From Agapanthus africanus (taxonomy: Eukaryota; Streptophyta; Magnoliopsida; Asparagales; Amaryllidaceae): a stretch of DNA of 64,000 bases. Shown in pieces: positions 56,995-64,000 of the stretch. The DNA is taken from the NCBI GenBank assembly GCA_030015575.1, contig JASDDO010000014.1:166441911-166505910 (forward strand). The letters run 5' to 3'. The position numbers were made by a program, and so were the translations under genes. The notes below the pieces were generated by a model. It did not search any database and had not been told where the DNA came from. It saw only the letters and a list, made by a program, of their open reading frames with translations. Position 1 is the first letter of the stretch, and the number at the start of each line of letters is the position of its first letter.

Positions 56995-59846
56995 AAGATA
57001 GAGTATTAGGCAAGGTCTAAACGACGTTAAAGTGTTCGATCGAACTTCAAAACCCGAAAATTTCCAAGTTTCTGTCCATTTTTTCAAAAGTTGATATTTT
57101 AGAGATTAAAAATATACAGAAATTCGTGCAGGATAATTAATGGAGCCCCAAGAAATACGAGGGCCTAACTCGACCAAATGGTCGCGGAACCGCGGCATAA
57201 CCTAGGGTTCGGTTCCGCCGCACTTTTAGTGAGTTAGGGACTTGTGTTTCTTGTGCTGCTCCATGTTGATATTTGGCACTTTCTGGGTGTTTTTATCGAG
57301 ACTCAAGTTGTTGAGGTCTCTGTGATTTGTGGTTGTTTGATATATTGATCTAAATGTTTAACATCGTCAAGTTATTTATGATATATGATACAATATTTAG
57401 AATCCACATTAATTAGTTTTGTGAAAACTAGTTTGTTGTTTATAAATCTCGCATTTTAGTCTCTTTTGATCGATTGCCACGGAGTTTCGACTCGAATCAA
57501 AACTCCGTCGCGATCTCGTATTGTACGGGAATAGTCACCGGAAAACACTACTAGATAGCCATGCCCCATTGCGTCGATCAAGTGACTATAGGAGAACACT
57601 GTAGCCAAAAGTATCCACTCGGGTGTTCGCGACCGCGGTGTTCTGCTTAAGTGCACTTCGTTGACGGCATCGGGGGTGCAGCAATCTATTAAAGTTCTCG
57701 ACGAGCATTCAATCATTATATCAGGAATCTTATTGAATTACCCGACTTGTTATTGAAAAGTGTTTTCAATTCGAGACTTAGATGCAAGGCTTATAGGGTT
57801 AGGCATGAAATCCGGAGTATGTGATATTCCGGGTTTATGATGTCTAAGGAAGATGCAGATTCTAATTATTGTATTTTTCATTTCTTTTCTACGACCGTAA
57901 GTGTAATATGTGGTGTATCCCTAATCTCGTTTCTATACGTCAACGATATTAGGAATTCGCATATTTACTTATGTTGATGACATGTGATATTATGTGTTGC
58001 TGTGATATGTTATATTGGATCGTCGTGATTGAATAGCCGGGTTTTTTTTGCGTGAGATGAGTGTTTTTCTATTTTCATTCATGTAAAAAGCTGTATGTAA
58101 TATTCTTTTATTGGGATACTTCCGGGTTGAGGATGATGTCACCATTGATGTATATTATTTACTTTTCCGCAATAGGATAGACCCAAGGCGGGGGGTACAA
58201 GTAACCGGGTTCTAGAGTCCAGTGGGAGACCATCTCGAGGAGTCGAGACCGGGTCTCCTAACTCTAGAATTGGCAGGGTTGCTTGCCGCTCTCGTAGGAG
58301 TTTAGGGATGCGGGTTTAGCTATTCATAATGACTGTGGAATCCGTGTTTTTCATTATTGGTTTAATTTAAAACAAGGACCTCCCAGTATATCCAATATTT
58401 TATATATTTGTTTCTGCTGCTTGAGTTCTGTGATGTGATCATATAACTGCGTGAGACGAATACTATATATAAATATATATGATATATATATATAATAAAT
58501 GTTGCTTATGTTTTGCACCCGCGCTAGTCCAGCCCCCGCTCTGCCGTTAGTTAAGTAACCTAACGGTGTATGACGGGGCCCCGTGGCGAATGCAGATGGC
58601 ATAAGCATACGTTCTATTTTCGTTTCTTCTGTGATGTTACATAAATGATGGGACGTCATTAATGAGATTAATGAAAAGAATATAAATCTAAAGATGTTGT
58701 GGAATCAATTTTTTCAAAATGGTAGCTCTAGTTCTTGCTTTGCATAGCGATATTTCATTATGAATATCCAACACCTCATTCGTTGAGGAAAGAGCCTAGA
58801 TCCCTTCACCAGGAGTGACCTCTTTAGCAAAACTTGCAGATGCTACAACCCACTCGGTTTGTTTTGAAAACTATTCGATTTTAAAAGCGGAGCTTAAACT
58901 ACTCCTTTTCAAAATCACTAGATTCTACAACGATATCAAGTTTATTACGTTAAAGGTTTTCTTCAAAACCAGTCGTATCTCTCCGTCATTTCAGATAAGG
59001 ACTATTTAGTATTCGTACTGTATTTGTTGACCTTGTCAAGGCGTAGTGTACGGTAGCTGATTAGTGCTTATCTGCCGTATATAATGCGATTGGATTAGGG
59101 TAGTCGTACGGCGTTGTTGACCTAGTTAAGGGTCGTACGGGTAGGTTTAATTCAATCACGAAATGACGGGTAGAACTTGACTAGCACTTATAATTTGTTG
59201 ACCATAGTTAAGATCATAAGTTGCTAGGGGTAAAAACAGATATTGGGAATTTCAAGTGTTGAAATTTGCAATGAGATTGCATACCTTCTATGAGATAGTT
59301 GGATTCCGATACCCACTACGAGTAAGAGTTACTCCTGGAAGAGTTTTCCACTTTACAATTAACTGATCCAGTAGGTGTCTAAGAAAGGTGTTAATGGGGT
59401 TATGCCCCTGCGGAAATGAGGTTATTAATTAGTTCCATGCGAAAGCATGGGGAGACTCTCTCGGAGTACCAATACCTACCTGGCTGACCGATTGGCGAAC
59501 TTGTAGGGTTTAATTAATCCCGGCTAATCTTACCTTTTAGGGTTTGAAGGAAGATTGATAAAAACGGTGGGAGCCATCCTGATTAGATAAGATAATAACC
59601 AATCTAATCTTGCAAGTGCGCATGATAAAGTGTTTTCTTCTCTCTCTCCTGGTAGCGGCCATGACATACTTTAATCAAGATAATAATATGGATGTATTGA
59701 CCGAACCCGATTATTAAACTAGGCTGGGGAATGTTAGTTCCGCTCTATCATATGACTGTCATAAGTCTGAGCAAGGAATAGGGAAATGCACGGATTCCCA
59801 TGCAACCCGAACGAAGAAAGAGCATGCTGATGCATTTTATTCGGGT
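56995..59846 (+). other. Leader and lost gag of element F
   Basis: 2.85 kb without a readable gag. It holds the palindrome pair TCGCGGAACCGCGGC (57182-57196) and GGTTCCGCCGC (57211-57221). Collinear with E's leader at several points. The last 100 bp appear to be the end of a gag-pro frame (residues before the Met at 59847 include EHADAFYSG). Confidence 0.6.
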
Positions 59847-60254
59847 GTGTTCGTTATTGAGAACTGTTTCTCAGTTAGCTCTACGTCCTGGGTATTAGAT
59901 ACCGGATCAGGATCCCATATTTGTAATATATTACAAGGGTTAAGAAAAAGTAGAGAACTGGGAAAGAGTGATATGTCTCTCAGAGTAGGGAACGGAGCAA
60001 TTGTTGCTGTCGAAGCTGTTGGCGAATATCACATTGTATTGCCAAATGGTAATACATTGATTTTGAACGACTGTTATTACGTACCGTCGATGATGTGCAA
60101 CATCATACCCGTTTCTTTATTAGATAAAGATGGATATAACTTTGCACTAGAAAAAAATGTTATGACCATTTTTCTGAATCAGGTGTTGATTGGGTTTGGT
60201 ACGTGGTGTAACGGTATATACGTTCTGAATCAAAACATAGTTCTAAATATATAG
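59847..60254 (+). pseudogene. Copia aspartic protease (element F)
   Basis: 135 residues. The active site WVLDTGSGSHIC is intact, followed by VGNGAIVAVEAVGEYHIVLPNG and CYYVPSMMCNIIPVSLLDKDGY, the standard copia protease-to-pre-integrase order. The Met is internal to a frame open upstream. It ends at a TAG at 60252. In active elements it cleaves the single Gag-Pol polyprotein. Confidence 0.9.
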
Positions 60255-60496
60255 AACAAAAAAAAGAGTAAAAGTTCAGAAATGAACGAAGCCTTCTTGT
60301 AGCATTGTAGACTTGGTCATATTAATGCAACAAGACTAGCTAAGTTGCATAAAGATGGATATTTGAATCCTTTTGAATTTACATCTTATGAAACTTACCA
60401 GTCATGTCTCAAAGGTAAGATGACCAAAACTCCGTTTACGGGACACGGAGAAAGAGCTACTGAACTCTTAGGACTGATAGTGATGTATATAGTCCT
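60255..60496 (+). pseudogene. Pre-integrase zinc-binding domain (element F)
   Basis: In the same frame as the protease: a stop where the family has Trp, then HCRLGHINATRLAKLHKDGYL and YETYQSCLKGKMTKTPFTGHGERATELLGLI. The HH-CC pattern is partly kept (the second Cys pair reads S-C). A frameshift near 60480 moves to the integrase frame. Confidence 0.82.
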
Positions 60497-61129
60497 ATGT
60501 CTACACATGCCAAAAATGGTTTCTCATACTTTATAACATTCACCGATGATCTCTCAAGATTCAGACATGTGTTCTTGTTGAAACACAAATCTGAAGATTT
60601 TGAGAAATTCAAGGAATATAAGTACGAAGTTGAGAACCAGACGGGTAAAAGTATTAAAGTCCTACGATCTGATCAGGGAAGAGAATACTTGAGCATGGAA
60701 TTCTGAGACTATTTAAAAGAGAAGGGGATTCTCTCTCAGTTTACTCCTCCGTATACACCACAGCACAATAGAGTTTCAGAGCGGAGAAATTGCACCCTAT
60801 TAGATATAGTGCGCTCTATGATAAGTATTCCTGAGTTACCTATTTCCTTTTAGGGTTATGCACTTGAGACAGCTGCATACCTATTGAATCAAGTTCCATT
60901 AAAATCAGTGCTTAAAACACCATATGAGATATGGAGTGGAAATAGACCATATCTTAAACGAGTTAAGATATGGGGATGTCCGGCCTATGTTAAAAAACAT
61001 AATCCGAACAAACTCGAGACACGATCAGTTCTTTGCAAGTTTGTGGGATATCCAAAGAATTCACATGGATATCTATTCTACCACAGTAAGGAACAAAAGG
61101 TGTTTGTTGCTCAACATGCCACATTTTAA
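60497..61129 (+). pseudogene. Copia integrase core (element F)
   Basis: Frame two from MSTHAKNGFSYFITFTDDLSRFRHVFLLKHKSE to WGCPAYVKKHNPNKLETRSVLCKFVGYPKNSHGYLFY. The catalytic Asp of LRSDQGREYLS and Glu of HNRVSERRN are present. In-frame stops lie at 60704-60706 (TGA) and near 60853 (TAG). The order protease-integrase-RT-RNase H is the Ty1/copia arrangement. Confidence 0.88.
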
Positions 61130-61144
61130 CAAAAGGAATTTCTT

Positions 61145-61615
61145 GTGAAAGAAATTAATGGTGATGGGGTAGAACTGGAAGAAGTTCCAGCTACACAAAT
61201 TACAACTGATGATTTGGTAGAGCCGGAGGATTCGATAGTTTCCGACGAACCTCAGCCACTCCGCAGATCTAGTAGGGTTCCACATCCACCTGAGAGATAC
61301 TACGGTTTTCTCATAGACAGTGGGAGTGAGGATTGCATCATGGAAGATGATGACCCAACTAGTTTCGAGCAGGCCATCACAAGTGGGGACTCTGTGAAAT
61401 GGCTGGATGCTATGCGATCTGAGATGGAATCCATGTACACCAATAAAGTATGGACTTTGGAAGTTGCTCCTGAAAGGGTAAAACCCATTGGGAGCAAGTG
61501 GATCTTTAAGAAGAAACTTGGTGTAGATGAAAAGGTTGAGACCTTCAAAGCTACACTTGTTGCTAAAGGTTTTCGTCAACGACCATGTTTCGATTATGAT
61601 GAAACATTTTCTTAA
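61145..61615 (+). pseudogene. Integrase C-terminus and start of RT (element F)
   Basis: 156 residues in the integrase frame after a TAA at about 61127. An acidic linker is followed by RRSSRVPHPPERYYGF, the conserved copia block, then WLDAMRSEMESMYTNKVWTL and PIGSKWIFKKKLGVDEKVETFKATLVAKGFRQR, the RT start. It ends at a TAA within the RT. The minus-strand frames here are shadows. Confidence 0.88.
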
Positions 61616-62308
61616 GTGGCTATGCTTAAGTCCATCACGATCCTACTTGCCATCGCTGCATACCATGACTATGAAATCTGGAAGATGGACGTCAAGCCCA
61701 CTTTTCTAAATGGTTATTTAGAAGAGAGCGTGTACATGACACAACCAGAGGGCTTCGTAGATAGTGGGAGCAGCGAAAAGGCGTGCAAGCTGCTAAAATC
61801 AATCTATGGATTAAAGCAGGTATTGCGGAGCTGGAACATCTGTTTTGATGTAGCGGTCAAAGAGTTTGACTTCATCAAAAACGTAGATGGACCTTGTATA
61901 TACAAGAAGGTTGTAGAGAGTAAGGTTGTCTTCCTCGTATTGTATGTAGATGACATACTCTTGATAGGAAATGATGTTCCTATGCTACACTCGGTCATGC
62001 TCTTCTTATCACAAAAGTTCTCCATAAAAGATCTAGGTGATGCCTCATACATCCTTGGGATTAAGATCTATAGAGATAGATCTAAGAGGATGTTGGGATT
62101 GTCCCAATCCAGGTACATTGACACTATACTAAAGAGATTTAGTATGGAAGATTCTAAGCGTGGTAATTTACCCGCTTGTTCAGGAATCACTCTCTCCAAA
62201 GAGATGTCTCCCAAGACTGGTTTGGAGAGGGCTCGCATGCACGGGATTACTATGCTTCTGCAGTTGGGTCAATCATGTACGCGATGTTATGCACCAGACC
62301 GGATGTAG
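61616..62308 (+). pseudogene. Copia reverse transcriptase (element F)
   Basis: Continues the RT: YEIWKMDVKPTFLNGYLEESVYMTQPEGF, KLLKSIYGLKQ..RSWN, and the catalytic LYVDDILLIGND block, then FSIKDLGDASYILGIKI. The YVDD aspartates are intact. Separated from the previous piece by one stop. A frameshift between about 62180 and 62270 passes to the RNase H frame. Confidence 0.92.
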
Positions 62309-62928
62309 CTTACGCGCTTAGTGTGGTAAGTAGGTATCAATCAGATCCTGGGTCGAAGCACTGGACAGCTGTGAAGAACATTCTTAAGTACTTGAGAAGG
62401 ACTAAAAAAATGTTCTTGGTGTATGGTAACGGTGAACTCCAGGTGGAGTCCTTTACCGATTCGAGATTCCAGAGTGATAAGGACGACAATAAGTTGGTCT
62501 CGGGTTTTGTATTTACCCTCAATAGAAGGACGGTATGTTGGAAGAGTTCCAAGCAAGATACCGTAGCAGACTCGACGATGGAGGCTGAATACATCGCTGC
62601 CAACGATGCTGCCAAAGAAGCTGTCTGGATGAAGAAGTTCATTGCTGAACTTGGTGTGGTTCCATCCATTGAGCATCCAATACCTTTGTATTGTGATAAC
62701 AATGGAGCTGTGGCTTTAGCCAAGGAACCCCGATCCTATCAGTGATCTGGACATATTCTTAGGCGGTATCACCTAATCCGGGAGATAGTTGATCGCCGGG
62801 AGATCGAGATCAGGAGAGTTGACACGAATGATAACTCTGCGGATCCACTCACGAAGGCTCTCCCCCAGACGCAATTTGAAAGACTTTTTGGGATGTTGGG
62901 TATGAGATACTTCAACAATTGGCGTTAG
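62176..62928 (+). pseudogene. Copia RNase H and polyprotein end (element F)
   Basis: RT end TRPDVAYALSVVSRYQSDPG and then RNase H with ESFTDSRF, STMEAEYIAA and LYCDNNGAVALAKEP, showing the acidic residues. A TGA at 62743-62745 interrupts; the same frame goes on through HILRRYHLIREI and ADPLTKALPQTQFERLFGMLGMRY to the natural stop at 62926-62928, 14 bp before the LTR. Confidence 0.9.
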
Positions 62929-62932
62929 TGCA

Positions 62933-62942
62933 AGTGGGAGAT
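62933..62942 (+). other. Polypurine tract of element F
   Basis: AGTGGGAGAT directly before the LTR; E has the same tract on its strand. Confidence 0.85.
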
Positions 62943-63434
62943 TGTTAGGAATATGTATGCCCTAGAGGCCATTATTGTATGATATAGTGGATGTTTGGAC
63001 ATATATATAGAGGACTTTCTTACTCAACATGATAGTATGCTATCTGGTTGCTCTTTATCTTAACATGTACACTTGTATTATTATATCGTCTCTCTGATAA
63101 ATGTTGATAAAGCCTTTAGGATGTTGACTTGACTACCAGGACTATGATGCAGATCATACTAGTGGGACTTGTGTAGTCCACAAGCACATCCTTTAACAGT
63201 TCCTAGTCGAGGAGATATCGAGACAGGGCATCGATATTCCAGAGTTGACAAGTGTGTACGTTTCTTGACCCTGTATACGGCGATGGTTGATCCCACAACC
63301 ATTGGTGTTTGACATCAAAGATTGTACACAGGTGCTCATTAAAGAATGGATACACTGAAAAGGACTCGCCGAGAACTCCTAGATGGTACCATACCTATCT
63401 TCAGATAGCAGTTCTCTGGTGACACTTGTACATG
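62943..63434 (+). repeat. 3' LTR of copia F, first part
   Basis: Starts TGTTAGGAATATG and aligns to the start of E's LTR. After 492 bp it is interrupted by the Cassandra-like element; the rest lies off the window. Confidence 0.85.
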
Positions 63435-64000
63435 TGTAATACCCCAGGTGGAGTTGGGGATGAATACCACCTACCCCGTGAGAAGTGAGATGTTATCCGA
63501 TATCGAGGTGGGGATGTAACCGATACAGATACACATGGGGACCCGCTATAGAACAATGGGGAGTATAGAATTCCATTCCGAAAAAGGGAACGATCAGAAC
63601 TATAAATGGAATGATACCACTCCTATAACACAGAGGCGCCTTTTGGATGAATCGGAACTCCGGAGTTTGAAGAACTCCATAGTTAAGCGTGCTTGAGCCA
63701 GAGAAATTCTAGGATGGGTGTCCTACTGAGAAGTAGTCCCCTTCTTGAGTACGGTTCATTCAAAGGGACAAAACCATGCGGTTCGGCCATAGCGGACAAT
63801 ACCATCTGTGTTTGGGGGTGGGTCGTGACAAGTATGGTATCAGAGCTGGTCCCGCAAAAGTAGGTCTATGGTTCGAGAAGAACCATTGTTCTAAGTTGGG
63901 AGAATGTAATACCCCAGGTGGAGTTGGGGATGAATACCACCTATCCCGTGAGAAGTGAGATGTTATCCGGTATCAAGGTAGGGATGTAACCGATAAGGAT
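63435..64000 (+). mobile_element. Cassandra-type TRIM carrying 5S rRNA-like promoter
   Basis: LTR 63435-63830 (396 bp, TGTAATACCCC...GGGTCGTGACA), primer site TGGTATCAGAGC at 63835-63846, only 74 bp of internal sequence, purine tract AGTTGGGAGAA (63894-63904) and the start of a second LTR at 63905, cut by the window end. The 5S rRNA-like segment inside the LTR identifies the Cassandra family of terminal-repeat retrotransposons in miniature. It codes for nothing and would move with enzymes supplied in trans. A possible target duplication is ACATG at 63430-63434. Confidence 0.9.
63607..63738 (+). promoter_or_regulatory. 5S rRNA-derived segment in the Cassandra LTR
   Basis: About 130 bp aligning to plant 5S rRNA: AGTTAAGCGTGCTTGAGC (63681-63698) is the A box and AGGATGGGTGTCC...GAGAAGT (63711-63733) the intermediate element and C box of the internal RNA polymerase III promoter. 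It is diverged upstream of 63670. It is not a functional 5S gene by itself, as its 5' third is altered. Confidence 0.88.

Noticed and set aside
63607-63738. Functional 5S rRNA gene
   Set aside because: Only the promoter boxes align well; the 5' third is diverged and it lies within an LTR that repeats after 74 bp.

Overview
The window is plant nuclear DNA made almost wholly of nested LTR retrotransposons. No intact host gene is visible. The lineages (Tat- and Athila-type Ty3/gypsy, Ty1/copia, a large non-coding LTR element and a Cassandra-type TRIM) are those of flowering plants, and the density of nesting suggests repeat-rich heterochromatin of a medium to large genome. The species cannot be told from the sequence.

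Layout. (1) 1-22125: a Tat-lineage Ty3/gypsy element on the minus strand (called B here): 5' LTR 18804-22125, primer site, gag, gag-pro, RT, two RNase H domains, integrase, then a repeat-bearing 3' UTR running off the left edge. Its reading frames carry stops, frameshifts and a changed integrase catalytic residue. (2) 5425-14347: an Athila-like element (G) with 1761-bp LTRs and 5-bp target duplications, inserted into B's protease. It encodes only gag and protease. (3) 22126-25081: leader stub, primer site and LTR of a close relative of B (A), apparently the element into which B inserted. (4) 25082-26208: probable 3' part of another LTR (C). (5) 26209-26441 and 37630-37815: a 31-bp minisatellite split by (6) 26442-37629, an 11.2-kb LARD-like element with two 4094-bp LTRs, Met-type primer site and no recognisable protein. 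(7) 37816-39286: polypurine tract and 3' LTR of a second Tat-like element (Tat2), whose 3' UTR probably is the minisatellite. (8) 39287-42170: an unassigned gene-like stretch with a foldback and an Athila-type solo LTR. (9) 42171-42785: an inverted Tat2 LTR fragment and a 116-bp copia-leader scrap. (10) 42786-52101: a decayed Ty1/copia element on the minus strand (E). (11) 52102-52586: AT-rich tandem hairpins. (12) 52587 to about 56270: a long LTR in minus orientation (D). (13) about 56271-63434: a plus-strand Ty1/copia element (F), same family as E, with a mutated but readable polyprotein. (14) 63435-64000: a Cassandra-type TRIM with a 5S rRNA-derived promoter, cut by the window end.

Read by junctions, the left half is a nest about five deep: Tat2 holds C, C holds A, A holds B, B holds G.

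The most unusual signals are not genes. The LTRs of the B/A family are built largely from strings of short hairpins (a word, a short loop, its reverse complement) and carry CACGTG pairs spaced almost exactly one helical turn apart. Also, a GC-rich palindrome (cores CCGCGGATCCGCGG or GCGGAACCGC), usually in pairs about 27-36 bp apart, recurs in the leaders or LTRs of elements from otherwise unrelated lineages (Athila-like, LARD, copia).
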